Source of the DNA: Prochlorococcus sp. AG-363-P19
GTDB lineage: Bacteria; Cyanobacteriota; Cyanobacteriia; PCC-6307; Cyanobiaceae
DNA length: 64,000 nt
Assembly (NCBI GenBank): GCA_003280055.1
Contig: QCGG01000004.1
Coordinates: 1 to 64,000 of the forward strand
Reading direction: 5' to 3'
The translations under genes were made by a program, and so were the position numbers. Shown in pieces: positions 35,127 through 45,603 of this stretch. The number at the start of each line of letters is the position of its first letter. Positions within the stretch are counted from its first letter, which is position 1. The notes beneath the pieces were generated by a model, which had not been told where the DNA came from, did no database searches, and worked only from the letters and a program-made list of their open reading frames with translations.

Positions 35127-37751
35127 GTGAAAACAGGAAAATCACAAAAATCGTTGAATAGTAAGGAAAGGCCTCTATACAACCCTCACGAGTTAGAAAT
35201 TAAGTGGCAGAAGCAGTGGGAAGCTAATGGACTCGACTTGACGATAGAGCCAGATCCTGGAGATAAGACTTTTTATGCTCTTTCTATGTTTCCTTACCCT
35301 TCAGGAACATTGCATATGGGCCACGTAAGAAATTATGTAATAACCGATGTCTTGGCGCGGTTCCATAGAATGAAGGGCTATAAGGTATTGCAACCGATGG
35401 GTTGGGATGCTTTTGGTCTTCCAGCGGAGAATGCCGCTATCGAAAGAGGAGTTAGTCCAAGTAATTGGACTAAAAATAATATCTGTCAGATGAGAGAACA
35501 ACTTAAAAGACTAGGGTTGTCCATCGATTGGAATAGAGAGTTTGCTACCTGCGATTCTGAATATTACCGTTGGACCCAATATCTGTTTTTAGAGTTATTT
35601 GATTCTGGCCTGGCATATCAAAAAGAAGCGATAGTCAATTGGGACCCAATAGATAAAACCGTCCTGGCAAATGAACAAGTTGATCCTGATGGCAAATCCT
35701 GGAGATCTGGTGCTGTAGTTGAAAAAAAACTATTGAAGCAATGGTTCCTTAAGATTACGGATTATGCTCCAAAACTATTAAATGATTTAAATGGTCTTAT
35801 AGATTGGCCAGAAAGAGTCAAAACTATGCAATCTAACTGGATTGGCAAGTCTGAAGGGGTAACAATACAATTTAAATTAGAAAATTCAGCAGAAGAATAT
35901 ATTGAAGTTTTCACGACTAGAGCAGATACATTGTTTGGAGTCACCTATTTAGTATTAGCACCAGAACATCCCTTGCTAGACAATATAGTTTCTAGAGAAC
36001 AAAAACCAAAATTAGAGCATTTTAAAGACTCGATAAATCAACTCTCTGATATGGAAAGAGCCTCTGATAGACGGGAGAAATGTGGTATTAATATAGGAAC
36101 AAACGCCCTTCATCCTATAACAGGTGAACCTATACCACTGTGGGTAGGTGACTATGTATTACCTCATTATGGATCTGGTATTGTTATGGGAGTACCAGCA
36201 CATGACCAAAGGGACTTTAAGTTTGCTAAGAAGTATGACCTACCGATCAAATATGTAATCAAAAACCCAAACATAAACGAAGCGTCAGAAGACTTTGCAT
36301 TTACAGATGAAGGAATAATGTTTAACTCTTCAATATATAATGGGAAAAAATCAAAGGAGGTCAAATTAGAAATAATAAAAAAGGGCGAGGAAGAAGGATG
36401 GGCAAAATCACAAACTAATTATAAATTAAGAGACTGGTTAATTTCTAGACAAAGATATTGGGGTTGTCCAATTCCAATTATCCATTGTGTAAGTTGCGGA
36501 ACAGTACCACTAAATATTAATGATCTTCCCCTGAAGCTACCACCCTTGGAAGGCAAATTATCTAAAGGGGATTCAGAGTTAACCAAAGATATCGATTGGG
36601 TAGATACCATCTGTCCTAAATGTAGCGGGCCAGCAAAAAGAGAAACTGATACTATGGATACCTTTATGTGTTCATCCTGGTATTTCTTAAGATTTACCGA
36701 TCCCAAAAATAATTCAAAACCCTTCTCATACGAAACATCTGATAAATGGCTTCCTGTAAGTCAATATGTTGGAGGGATAGAACATGCTATTCTCCATTTA
36801 CTATACGCAAGGTTTTTTACCAAAGCACTATTTGACAAACATTTAGTGAAAATAAAAGAACCATTTCAAAAATTATTAACTCAAGGCATGGTACAAGGAG
36901 TTACTTATAAAAATCCAAGGTCTGGTGCATATATACATCAATCAAAGATCCAAGACAAGTCAAGCCCCCTTGATCCAAATAGTGGCGAGAAACTAGAAGT
37001 AATTTATGAAAAAATGTCTAAGTCAAAATATAATGGAGTAGATCCTTCAGGTGTTATCGACAAGTTTGGGGCTGACACATCTAGATTATTTATTCTTTTC
37101 AAGGCCCCTCCCGAAAAAGATCTTGAATGGGATGATGCCGATGTAGAAGGTCAATATAGGTTTATTTGTAGACTATGTAAATTAGTAAAAAGAGTAACGA
37201 ATAAATTCGACACTCGGAAACTTAAGAAATTTAAAATTGACTATACCAAGCAGAATTTAACCAAAGAAGATAAAGAACTGCGAAGACTTGTGCACATGGC
37301 AATTATTTCCGTTACTGAAGATTTAGAAGATAATCCACAATTCAACACAGCTATTTCAGAATTGATGAAATTATCAAATGCGATAAATGAGATGTTTGAC
37401 GTTGTATCAGACACACTATTGCTTGAATCCACAATCGTATTGATAAAACTTCTAGCACCCTTTGCTCCTCATATATCTGAAGAATTCTGGTTTCAACTAC
37501 AAAAGGAAAAAAGTGTTCATCTCAGTGAATGGCCTAAACACGACAATGACGCAATAACCAAGGATAGTTTTGAATTAATAATTCAAGTAAAGGGTAAAGT
37601 TAGGGGTTCAATTCAGGCTCCAGCAAATGCAGATAATAACGAACTAGAAAGATTGGTTCTAAGTAGTGAAATATCTAAAAAGTGGTTGTTAGGTAAAGAT
37701 CCCCGCAGAATCATAATAGTACCGGGTAAACTTGTAAATCTAGTACCCTAA
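35127..37751 (+). CDS. leuS: Leucyl-tRNA synthetase
   Basis: A class I synthetase charging tRNA-Leu, 874 residues. HIGH motif as HMGH (63-66) in YPSGTLHMGHVRNYVITD; CP1 editing domain with TTRADTLFGVTYLVLAPEHPL; KMSKS at about 630 in YEKMSKSKYNGVDPSGVI; anticodon and C-terminal domains follow. It starts at GTG 35127. It ends eight bases from pgi, convergent, with no evident terminator between. Confidence 0.97.
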   Translation: MKTGKSQKSLNSKERPLYNPHELEIKWQKQWEANGLDLTIEPDPGDKTFYALSMFPYPSGTLHMGHVRNYVITDVLARFHRMKGYKVLQPMGWDAFGLPAENAAIERGVSPSNWTKNNICQMREQLKRLGLSIDWNREFATCDSEYYRWTQYLFLELFDSGLAYQKEAIVNWDPIDKTVLANEQVDPDGKSWRSGAVVEKKLLKQWFLKITDYAPKLLNDLNGLIDWPERVKTMQSNWIGKSEGVTIQFKLENSAEEYIEVFTTRADTLFGVTYLVLAPEHPLLDNIVSREQKPKLEHFKDSINQLSDMERASDRREKCGINIGTNALHPITGEPIPLWVGDYVLPHYGSGIVMGVPAHDQRDFKFAKKYDLPIKYVIKNPNINEASEDFAFTDEGIMFNSSIYNGKKSKEVKLEIIKKGEEEGWAKSQTNYKLRDWLISRQRYWGCPIPIIHCVSCGTVPLNINDLPLKLPPLEGKLSKGDSELTKDIDWVDTICPKCSGPAKRETDTMDTFMCSSWYFLRFTDPKNNSKPFSYETSDKWLPVSQYVGGIEHAILHLLYARFFTKALFDKHLVKIKEPFQKLLTQGMVQGVTYKNPRSGAYIHQSKIQDKSSPLDPNSGEKLEVIYEKMSKSKYNGVDPSGVIDKFGADTSRLFILFKAPPEKDLEWDDADVEGQYRFICRLCKLVKRVTNKFDTRKLKKFKIDYTKQNLTKEDKELRRLVHMAIISVTEDLEDNPQFNTAISELMKLSNAINEMFDVVSDTLLLESTIVLIKLLAPFAPHISEEFWFQLQKEKSVHLSEWPKHDNDAITKDSFELIIQVKGKVRGSIQAPANADNNELERLVLSSEISKKWLLGKDPRRIIIVPGKLVNLVP

Positions 37752-37759
37752 ATAGCAAG

Positions 37760-39361
37760 TTAATTATTTCTGAGAAAAATTAATTGAGTGGGGTTGGTAA
37801 AATCTCCTTTAAATTTGAAGTCTTCCCGGGAGTATACTAGATGTCTTAAAATCGAAAACAATTGATCATATTCATTAAATGATATTTGATCTGCAATTTC
37901 ATCAAGAGTTCTAGCTTTATTATCAGAAAGTAGATTTTCGACCCGGGATTGTACTTCTAGTATTTTTGATGCAGCCGCCTTACCAGCTTCAACACCAGGC
38001 TGATCATAGGCATTGATATTTATCATTTCAGCATAGAAACCAACTGCTCGTTCATATAAGGCAATTAAAGAACCTAAACTAGAAGCATTTAGTTTTTCTA
38101 AGGTAATAGTAAGACTTTCTCTTCCTCCCTCCAATAAAGCCTGTTTAGTACCATTCAAAAAACCAGAAAGATGGTCTCCGGATGATAAGTTTTTAAGGTT
38201 ATCAGAATTTCCATAATCATCGAGAATCTCAATAAAATTAACGAAGAAATTATCAATACCATCTCTAAGTTGTTGAACATAGGCATGTTGATCTGTAGAT
38301 CCCTTATTTCCATAAACGGCTATTCCTTGGTTAACGTTATTTCCTTCTTTATCAATCTTCTTACCCAGTGATTCCATAACTAATTGTTGGAGATACTTAC
38401 TAAAGAGCTCGAGTCTGTCCTTATATGGAAGTACAACCATGTCTTTTTTTCCTTTTCCCTGGCCTGCTACATACCATGAACTTGCCAATAGAGCAGCAGG
38501 GTTATCTCTTAAGTCAGGTGAGCGAGTAGCTTCATCCATAATTGAAGCTCCGGAAAGAAAATCGATAATATCTACATTCATCAATGCTGCTGGTAATAGT
38601 CCTACAGAACTTGTTATACTTGTACGACCTCCTACCCAGTCAGGCAAATCAAACCTTTCTAACCAATTTTGTTCGATAGCAAGATTATCTAATTTACTTC
38701 CTGACATCGTAATAGCTACTGCATTAGGTTCCCAACTAGATTTCTTATCTTCAACATATTTTCTAGTGATATTCATTGCTATATTTGGTTCCGGAGTACC
38801 ACCAGACTTACTTACAACAACAAAAAGTGTTGAACTAAGTTTGTCAGATAAATTCGATAATTTATTCGATATTCCTTCTGGATCAACGTTATCAATAAAA
38901 TGAAATTTTAGTTTGGTTTTTGATTCACCTAATGCGTTGACAATTAAAGATGGACCTAGACCACTTCCTCCTATTCCAATCCAAAGTACATCTGTAAATT
39001 GATGATCAGATGATGATTTAATCGTCCCAGTTAATATCTGATTTGAAAACTCAATAATCTTTGACGTCTCATGTTCTATTTTTAATTTAATGTGAGTTTC
39101 TGGTGCAATAGAAGGTGTTCTTAACCAATAATGACCCACTTGGCGATTTTCATCAATATTTGAGATCGCTCCATTCTCAAGAAGTGTCATGGATGCATAA
39201 ACTTGAGGAAATTTTGACTCGAGGCTTTTGAGATCAGATGGATTTATATGCATTTTACTGATATCGAGCCACATTCCAAGCTTTTTATGAAACCATTGGA
39301 GCTCACAGTAACGTGACCAGATCGAATCTGTATCAGTAACAGAAAAGTTGGGAAAATTCAT
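37760..39361 (-). CDS. pgi: Glucose-6-phosphate isomerase
   Basis: Interconverts glucose-6-P and fructose-6-P in glycolysis, gluconeogenesis and glycogen metabolism. The 533-residue protein has the SIS-fold signatures VLWIGIGGSGLGPSLIVNAL, VVVSKSGGTPEPNIAM, GGRTSITSSVGLLPAALMNVD and the C-terminal YDQPGVEAGKAAASKIL. Length matches the cyanobacterial form. The 185-base gap upstream to the M61 gene carries no confident gene. Confidence 0.97.
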   Translation of the reverse strand: MNFPNFSVTDTDSIWSRYCELQWFHKKLGMWLDISKMHINPSDLKSLESKFPQVYASMTLLENGAISNIDENRQVGHYWLRTPSIAPETHIKLKIEHETSKIIEFSNQILTGTIKSSSDHQFTDVLWIGIGGSGLGPSLIVNALGESKTKLKFHFIDNVDPEGISNKLSNLSDKLSSTLFVVVSKSGGTPEPNIAMNITRKYVEDKKSSWEPNAVAITMSGSKLDNLAIEQNWLERFDLPDWVGGRTSITSSVGLLPAALMNVDIIDFLSGASIMDEATRSPDLRDNPAALLASSWYVAGQGKGKKDMVVLPYKDRLELFSKYLQQLVMESLGKKIDKEGNNVNQGIAVYGNKGSTDQHAYVQQLRDGIDNFFVNFIEILDDYGNSDNLKNLSSGDHLSGFLNGTKQALLEGGRESLTITLEKLNASSLGSLIALYERAVGFYAEMININAYDQPGVEAGKAAASKILEVQSRVENLLSDNKARTLDEIADQISFNEYDQLFSILRHLVYSREDFKFKGDFTNPTQLIFLRNN

Positions 39362-39546
39362 TAGCTTTGTTAGATTCCCTGTGTTGATATAATTATAAAA
39401 ACTTTAGTACAGTCATCTCAATTTCTTGGAAAGATCATGTGTATTTCATCATATCCTTAAACTTTCTATGAAATTCAATAAAGACCAGAATCAATCCGAA
39501 GACAAAACAAATACTGTCACTTCTTGTAAATCCTATAAGGATTCAG

Positions 39547-41289
39547 TCAAATGAATTCTAGCCAATCCTTACGAAGCTTTGAGGAAATAGTGGATATTGA
39601 TGGAAGCTCTGTAATAGTGTGATCATCTAAATAATAATCACTACATGAAATAATTGTTCTATTTATTATCCCTCTACGGGAGTAAAGAATTTCTGACTTC
39701 TCTCTTCTTGAAATAATATTTTGAAAATGCTCTTCATCTTCAACCCGTATGTTATCTACAGATATGATCTCATCATTTGGAACCAAACCAGATAACATAG
39801 CTGGGCTTTCATTTCGTACATTAGTCACTATAAATCTTCCTTCCTTGGAAGAAATATCCATTCCAGTAGAAGTATTACTTTGTTTTCTGCTATTAAGCGA
39901 GTAGCCTACGTCATTTAAAACTTCGTTTAATGGCAAATTATCGGGAACTGACAACCAAATAAAGGCTTGATGTGAAAGTTTAACATCTATTTCACTAAGG
40001 ATATTAATCACATCTGAGGTTGTATAACCATTCTGATTTGAGCCATATCGTTCCCACATTGTTCTTAGTATATCAGAAAGACTAGAACTATGCTGACGAA
40101 GTCTAATATCTAGGCATAATGCGAATATTGTGCCGACATTGTAATAGCTAATTTGAAAATTAGAGCTAGAAGGACGTGAATTATATAATTTTATCCAAGC
40201 TTGTTTCGAACTATCCATAAGAGAATGGATTTTCCTACCTGGCGTAGCATAATAACGTTTTATTTCACTAAGCAGTTCGTCGATTAAATGATCAACTGTA
40301 AACAACCCAGAGATAAAAGGGAGGCAAATATCATAATAACTAGTAACTCCTTCCGCAAACCAAAGTGCGTCACTTAGAATTGGAGCTGAATAATTATATG
40401 ATAAATATTCTATAGGTCTCAATCTTCGTATGTTCCATTGATGAAGATATTCATGACCTATCAACTGTAGCAATTGCCTATATCCTGATGCCTTTCGTAA
40501 TCGTTTTCTTGAAAATTGTAGTACACAGCTATTATCATGTTCCAAGCCGCCGTATCCATTATCTGAATAAATTATAAAAATAATATATTTATTTTTAGAA
40601 GGGGGTTGAACTTTTAATAGGTTGCATGCACTTTCACAAATTAATTTGATATCATCAAGAAATCTATTAGGAATTAAATCTTCTATCTTGCCAAATTCAA
40701 CGATTTGATGATTAAAACCTTTAACATCAAATCTCGAAACTTTTGGTGATCCTGCATGTAATGGAGAATCAATAAGTTCGTCATAATTTTTTGCACGATA
40801 ACGTCCTTTGGACATATCCAAAGGACAAAAAGCACTCCATTCTTTAGGTAACTTTACAAAGGTATTATGGCAACTACTCCTTTTGGCTTCTATTAACATA
40901 ACTATAGAAGAAAGGCATAAAGAAGCAAATTCAGAATCTATATAACTAGTTCTCACTGTTAGATCCCTTGCTTCTACGAAATAGGAAATAGTTAGTTGTT
41001 GTTTTTGTCTAATAACAGTTGTCCATGAATTAGTATTAGTTTGGATAATTTCCAATATTTCATCCCCTTGTTTAACCTCTAACTTGTGTAGAAACTGAGC
41101 GTGGTCTCTAACTTTATACGAGCCAGGTGTCCATACGGGCAAGGAAAATTCCAATTTGTCAATATTTAACGAAAATTGAATATCAACTTCTACTAACTGA
41201 CTTTTAGGGTCACTTAGATTCAAGAATACTTTCACATCATCATTTCCTTTCTCATTTTCATTTTCATTTACCAATAATTCAGCAAACAT
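39547..41289 (-). CDS. M61 family glycyl aminopeptidase with PDZ domain
   Basis: A 580-residue metalloprotease. The zinc motif HExxH is in LIGHEYLHQWNIRRLRP, preceded by YGGLEHDNSCVLQF, which is the M61 signature. The N-terminal region is the beta-rich M61 domain, and a PDZ domain follows near the C-terminus (VTNVRNESPAMLSGLVPNDEI then ISVDNIRV). No signal peptide is seen, so it is probably cytoplasmic. Substrates unknown. Start ATG 41289. Confidence 0.9.
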   Translation of the reverse strand: MFAELLVNENENEKGNDDVKVFLNLSDPKSQLVEVDIQFSLNIDKLEFSLPVWTPGSYKVRDHAQFLHKLEVKQGDEILEIIQTNTNSWTTVIRQKQQLTISYFVEARDLTVRTSYIDSEFASLCLSSIVMLIEAKRSSCHNTFVKLPKEWSAFCPLDMSKGRYRAKNYDELIDSPLHAGSPKVSRFDVKGFNHQIVEFGKIEDLIPNRFLDDIKLICESACNLLKVQPPSKNKYIIFIIYSDNGYGGLEHDNSCVLQFSRKRLRKASGYRQLLQLIGHEYLHQWNIRRLRPIEYLSYNYSAPILSDALWFAEGVTSYYDICLPFISGLFTVDHLIDELLSEIKRYYATPGRKIHSLMDSSKQAWIKLYNSRPSSSNFQISYYNVGTIFALCLDIRLRQHSSSLSDILRTMWERYGSNQNGYTTSDVINILSEIDVKLSHQAFIWLSVPDNLPLNEVLNDVGYSLNSRKQSNTSTGMDISSKEGRFIVTNVRNESPAMLSGLVPNDEIISVDNIRVEDEEHFQNIISRREKSEILYSRRGIINRTIISCSDYYLDDHTITELPSISTISSKLRKDWLEFI

Positions 41290-41538
41290 AAAGCATATAT
41301 ATTATTATTCTCTAAATATAACTCATAATTATAATTTAGCCAGAAATAAACATATTATTTGACTCTCTAGGCATCCAATTCTGGATTATTTCTCACATTT
41401 CAATATGAAAATAAAAAAACAATCCATACAATAATCTTTTATTTATTATTTCTCCATCATAAATAATTTCAGCATTTTGCCAATTTTGTAGTAAGATATG
41501 CATTAATTTAAATCAATTGCTTGATTTATTAGAAGATT

Positions 41539-42192
41539 ATGGAATTTATCGGATTTCCAACTAATTACTCCAATTATAAATTTGAGAAACCACTACAGTT
41601 AATAATTCTAGCTTCTGGAACTGGAAGTAATTTTGAAGCAATTGCTAAGGCCATCAACAACAATAAACTATCAGCAACTATAAATTGTTTGATTGTAAGC
41701 AATCCTAAATGTGGGGCCATAGAAAAAGCAAAGAAATATTCGATACCAGTCAAAATCTATGACCATAGAAACTATATTAGTAGAGAAGATTTTGATCGAA
41801 GTATTGTAGAAGCAATTGACGAATTTGAGGCAGAGATAATTATCATGGCAGGTTGGATGAGAGTAGCAACTAGCAATTTTGTAGATAAATATAAAGGCCG
41901 AATGATAAACATCCATCCATCGCTTTTGCCAAGCTTTAAAGGAACTAACTCTATAAAACAAGCTTTATCTTTTGGGGCAAAGGTTACAGGTTGCACAGTT
42001 CATTATGTAAGTAGTGAGATAGATTCAGGTGAAATAATTGGCCAAGCTGTAGTTTTAATTGATCCGAAAGACAACATTCAATCATTACAATGGAAAATTC
42101 AATCTCAAGAGCATCTTATTCTTCCTTTTTCTATCTCCATAGTAGGTGAAACTCTTAGAAAAGAATCAACTAGGGATAAAAAGGTACAATAG
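41539..42192 (+). CDS. purN: Phosphoribosylglycinamide formyltransferase
   Basis: Transfers a formyl group from 10-formyl-THF to GAR in purine synthesis. The 217-residue protein has LIILASGTGSNFEAIAKAI, then GWMRVATSNF, the catalytic block MINIHPSLLPSFKG (N, H) and GCTVHYVSSEIDSGEIIGQA with the essential Asp. About 16 N-terminal residues precede the domain. It overlaps the argC 3' end by 23 bases, tail-to-tail. Confidence 0.96.
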   Translation: MEFIGFPTNYSNYKFEKPLQLIILASGTGSNFEAIAKAINNNKLSATINCLIVSNPKCGAIEKAKKYSIPVKIYDHRNYISREDFDRSIVEAIDEFEAEIIIMAGWMRVATSNFVDKYKGRMINIHPSLLPSFKGTNSIKQALSFGAKVTGCTVHYVSSEIDSGEIIGQAVVLIDPKDNIQSLQWKIQSQEHLILPFSISIVGETLRKESTRDKKVQ

Positions 42193-43237
42193 GTAATCCC
42201 TTATTAATTGGGTGATCTTCCATGAGGTTTAAACATTGTATTCCCTGACCAGCTTGTCCTTTAATGAGGTTATCTATTGCGCACATTAATATCAATCTAC
42301 TAGTACGGGGTTCTACCTGAACTGATAAGAGAGCTTTGTTTGTATGTTTAACCCACTTCGTAGCTGGATATTGTCCTACAGGTAGAACCTGAACAGTTTC
42401 GTGGTTACGATATATCGCCTCAAGTACAGTTGTACAGTCTGCTGCAGTTAAACATGGATCTCTAAGTCTGGCATATACAGTAGCTAATAAACCTCTAACC
42501 ATTGGTATTAAATGAGGTGTAAATTGAACTTGAATCTCGTGACCTGCAACTTCACTTGCAAACTGTTCAATCTCTGATGTATGCCTATGGCCAACAACAC
42601 CATAAGGAGAAATTGATTCAGAAGCCTCTGATAACAAAAAAACTTCTTTAGGGACTCTACCCCCTCCAGATGTTCCAGTTTTTGCATCTATTATTATTCC
42701 CTCTTCTTCAATTAGCCCTTGTTTTAAAAAGGGTAGTAAAGGCAATAAGCTTGCTGTAGGAAAACATCCTGGTGCTGCTACCAAAGAAGCGTCAGAAATC
42801 TCCCTTTCCTTCCATTCAGCCAAGCCATAAACAGCTTCATTGCATAACGCTGAGTCTTCACGAAGCAGCGCAGAAGATTCTTGCGAATAAACCTTGGCCC
42901 ATTGATCAAGAGAACGGTAACGAAAATCAGCTGAAAGATCTACTACTCTTAAGCCCTTATCCAATAATTTGGGCACAAGTGAGCATGCTTGACCATTTGG
43001 AAGACTTAAAATTGCAAAATCTGCTGCTTGAGAAATTCGTATAGGATCAGGCTCTTCAACGGTCAATTCTCCAGGTATGGGCATAAAAGGACATAAGTCA
43101 TTCCACAATTTTCCTGAACTTCGCTTACCTCCCAAAAAACTAACCTTAAAGTTGGGATGATTTTGCAATAATCTTATTGATTGAAGGCCTCCATAACCAG
43201 ACGCCCCAATAACCGCGACTCGCTTCTTAGAAGTCAT
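42170..43237 (-). CDS. argC: N-acetyl-gamma-glutamyl-phosphate reductase
   Basis: NADPH-dependent reduction step of arginine synthesis. About 355 residues: RVAVIGASGYGGLQSIRLLQ (NADP-binding), the catalytic cysteine in VAAPGCFPTASLLPLLP, then GTSGGGRVPKEVF and FTPHLIPMVRGLLATVYARL. The frame extends 15 codons upstream to a TTG (43282), but ATG 43237 has better family agreement, so I use that. It diverges from ribBA. Confidence 0.95.
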   Translation of the reverse strand: MTSKKRVAVIGASGYGGLQSIRLLQNHPNFKVSFLGGKRSSGKLWNDLCPFMPIPGELTVEEPDPIRISQAADFAILSLPNGQACSLVPKLLDKGLRVVDLSADFRYRSLDQWAKVYSQESSALLREDSALCNEAVYGLAEWKEREISDASLVAAPGCFPTASLLPLLPFLKQGLIEEEGIIIDAKTGTSGGGRVPKEVFLLSEASESISPYGVVGHRHTSEIEQFASEVAGHEIQVQFTPHLIPMVRGLLATVYARLRDPCLTAADCTTVLEAIYRNHETVQVLPVGQYPATKWVKHTNKALLSVQVEPRTSRLILMCAIDNLIKGQAGQGIQCLNLMEDHPINKGLPIVPFYP

Positions 43238-43312
43238 ATTTGATCCTTTTGCGGGTATAGGAGGTTCTTTACCATTAATCAATTGTTCTCGCCAATCCTG
43301 TTGGCAACGATA

Positions 43313-45040
43313 ATGAATGAAGAAAGTCCCAATTTAGGAATTCTGAACAATACTAAGCCTAGTCTTCAAAGTGGTGAAATCCAATTTGATCCGATCTCAG
43401 ATGGGCTTGCTGCCATCAGGAATGGAGAGTGCATTGTTGTTGTAGATGATGAAAGGAGGGAAAATGAAGGTGATTTGATATGCGCCGCTCAGTTCGCCAC
43501 ACCTGAACAAATAAACTTCATGGCAACAGAGGCCAGAGGTCTTATTTGCCTATCTATGGAAGGGGAAAGACTAGAAGCACTTGACCTCCCACTAATGGTT
43601 GATAGAAATACGGATGCAAATGAAACTGCCTTCACAGTAAGCATTGATGCTGGTCCTGAGAATGGCGTTTCAACTGGTATATCAGCTGAAGACCGTGCAA
43701 GAACAATACAAGTAGCTATTAATCCTTCTACTAAACCAACTGACCTGAGGAGACCAGGTCATATTTTTCCTTTAAAAGCAAGAAAAGGAGGGGTTTTAAA
43801 AAGAGCTGGACATACAGAAGCTGCGGTTGATCTTTCACAATTAGCAGGCCTGGTCTCCGCAGGAGTGATCTGTGAAATACAAAATCAAGATGGTTCTATG
43901 GCTAGGCTACCTGAACTCTATGACTACTCAAAAAAATGGGGTTTAAAACTAATTAGCATTGCTGATCTAATTCGATATAGATTAGAAAATGAGCGTTTTG
44001 TAATTAGAAATGCAACTGCAGACTTACCAACACTTTTTGGAGGATTTCAGGCCATAGGTTATAAAAATAAATTAGATGGCTCAGAACATGTAGCACTAGT
44101 TAAAGGTAACCCCAGAGAATTAACAGAGCCTGTGCTTGTGCGAATGCATTCAGAATGTCTTACAGGTGATGCCTTTGGGTCATTACGTTGTGACTGCAGA
44201 CCACAACTTGAAGCAGCGCTGGCTCGAATAAACCAAGAGGGTGAAGGAGTACTTGTTTATTTAAGGCAAGAAGGTAGAGGAATAGGATTAATAAATAAGT
44301 TAAAAGCATATAGCTTGCAGGATGGTGGCCTCGACACGGTAGAAGCCAACTTAAGATTAGGATTTCCTGCTGATTTAAGAAATTATGGTGTTGGGGCACA
44401 AATACTTACAGACTTAGGGATACACAGACTTAAACTATTAACTAATAATCCTCGTAAAATTGCAGGATTAGGAGGATATGGATTAAAAGTAGAAAACAGA
44501 ATACCACTTGTAATATGTCCAGGTGATCATAATGCAGCGTATCTTGCAGTAAAAAGAGATAAATTAGGTCATCTATTTGACAAGGTTGATTCCAATAAAG
44601 ATCAACTAGACACATTAAACTATATTTATTTTGCCTGGGATATTCATAGAAACCAAACAAAGATTGCACAATTTAGATCAGAGGCTGAAAATCATGCCAT
44701 CAATCAAAGTATAAATTTAATAACAGAGTATTCATCTCGACTAGAAGCAATTTTGGATAACCCAACATTTTTATGGAGAGTGAAATGTAGTCGTAGAGAA
44801 AACACAAATAAAGATAACTGTATCGAATCAACACTAAATATGATTAAGTCAATTGTGGCTAATAAGTTAACTAAAAGAATTTCTCTTTTGCTTACTGACA
44901 ATATAGAACAAGCATTGCACCCCTCTATAACCCTAGGACTAAAGAAAAAGCAATTAAAGGATTTATATTCAAGAAATCTAGATGATTTAGCATTAGACCT
45001 GGAAAAAAGTGCCAGACCTATCCTTATAAATTGGGAATAA
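43313..45040 (+). CDS. ribBA: Bifunctional DHBP synthase/GTP cyclohydrolase II
   Basis: Supplies both early precursors of riboflavin. The N-terminal DHBP synthase has [20 protein letters not shown] and [13 protein letters not shown]. The GTP cyclohydrolase II has the zinc cysteines in [18 protein letters not shown], then [20 protein letters not shown] and [14 protein letters not shown]-terminal extension of about 150 residues follows the catalytic domain and has no recognisable motif. ATG 43313 is preferred over the upstream TTG 43283. The total is about 575 residues. Confidence 0.95.
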   Translation: MNEESPNLGILNNTKPSLQSGEIQFDPISDGLAAIRNGECIVVVDDERRENEGDLICAAQFATPEQINFMATEARGLICLSMEGERLEALDLPLMVDRNTDANETAFTVSIDAGPENGVSTGISAEDRARTIQVAINPSTKPTDLRRPGHIFPLKARKGGVLKRAGHTEAAVDLSQLAGLVSAGVICEIQNQDGSMARLPELYDYSKKWGLKLISIADLIRYRLENERFVIRNATADLPTLFGGFQAIGYKNKLDGSEHVALVKGNPRELTEPVLVRMHSECLTGDAFGSLRCDCRPQLEAALARINQEGEGVLVYLRQEGRGIGLINKLKAYSLQDGGLDTVEANLRLGFPADLRNYGVGAQILTDLGIHRLKLLTNNPRKIAGLGGYGLKVENRIPLVICPGDHNAAYLAVKRDKLGHLFDKVDSNKDQLDTLNYIYFAWDIHRNQTKIAQFRSEAENHAINQSINLITEYSSRLEAILDNPTFLWRVKCSRRENTNKDNCIESTLNMIKSIVANKLTKRISLLLTDNIEQALHPSITLGLKKKQLKDLYSRNLDDLALDLEKSARPILINWE

Positions 45041-45053
45041 TTCTAAATTCAAC

Positions 45054-45491
45054 CTATTTCACTGATGCTTTATTGATAATTGAACCATTCTTAAGGGAAA
45101 GAACAACATTCAGATTCTCAGTTTGGCCAAAAACTGTATGAACTCCGTCAAGATGAGGTTGGGCCTGATGAACTAGAAAGAATTGGCTACCACCTGTATT
45201 TTTTCCGGCGTGAGCCATTGAAAGGGATCCAGGGAGATGCTTATGGGAATTAATTTCACAATCTATTGTGTAGCCAGGGCCTCCGGTCCCTGGGATTCCA
45301 TTGGCTCCTTCTCTAGTATTTGGACAGCCACCCTGTGCCATAAATCCATCTATTACACGGTGAAATGCCAACCCGTTATAAAAACCCTCATTCACTAGCT
45401 TCACAAAGTTAGCGACTGTATTGGGAGCTTCATTATCAAACAGCTCGAGCTCTATTAAGCCAGCATCAGTATCAAGAATTACAGTAGTCAC
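45054..45491 (-). CDS. Cyclophilin-type peptidyl-prolyl isomerase
   Basis: A 145-residue PPIase that speeds proline isomerisation. Signature [17 protein letters not shown], then [31 protein letters not shown] and [10 protein letters not shown]. No signal peptide, so cytoplasmic. It starts at GTG 45491. It is convergent with ribBA and downstream of murQ on the same strand. Confidence 0.93.
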   Translation of the reverse strand: MTTVILDTDAGLIELELFDNEAPNTVANFVKLVNEGFYNGLAFHRVIDGFMAQGGCPNTREGANGIPGTGGPGYTIDCEINSHKHLPGSLSMAHAGKNTGGSQFFLVHQAQPHLDGVHTVFGQTENLNVVLSLKNGSIINKASVK

Positions 45492-45559
45492 TGGTAATAG
45501 TAAAATTAATTTTCTTAAATTTTACCTAACAAAAAAGATTTCGCTTGAAAGTGTCGATT

Positions 45560-45603
45560 CCAAGACCTTCTTGGTGTAGTTAAAATCACCAAGATTTCTT
45601 TTT
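45560..45603. terminator. Alternating hairpins at the murQ stop, terminator-like on the plus strand
   Basis: CCAAGA (45560-45565) can pair with TCTTGG (45569-45574), or TCTTGGTG (45569-45576) can pair with CACCAAGA (45587-45594). The second fold is followed on the plus strand by TTTCTTTTT. The murQ TGA lies in the right arm, so the T run is also the complement of its C-terminal lysine codons. Confidence 0.4.

Noticed and set aside
38439-38903. 154-codon open frame antisense to pgi
   Set aside because: Shadow of a strongly supported enzyme; no domain, no start signal.
39468-39554. 28-codon ORF in the pgi-M61 gap (MKFNKDQNQSEDK...)
   Set aside because: Hydrophilic and has a stop right at the neighbouring gene end, but 28 codons occur by chance in AT-rich DNA and no ribosome site or homologue is evident.
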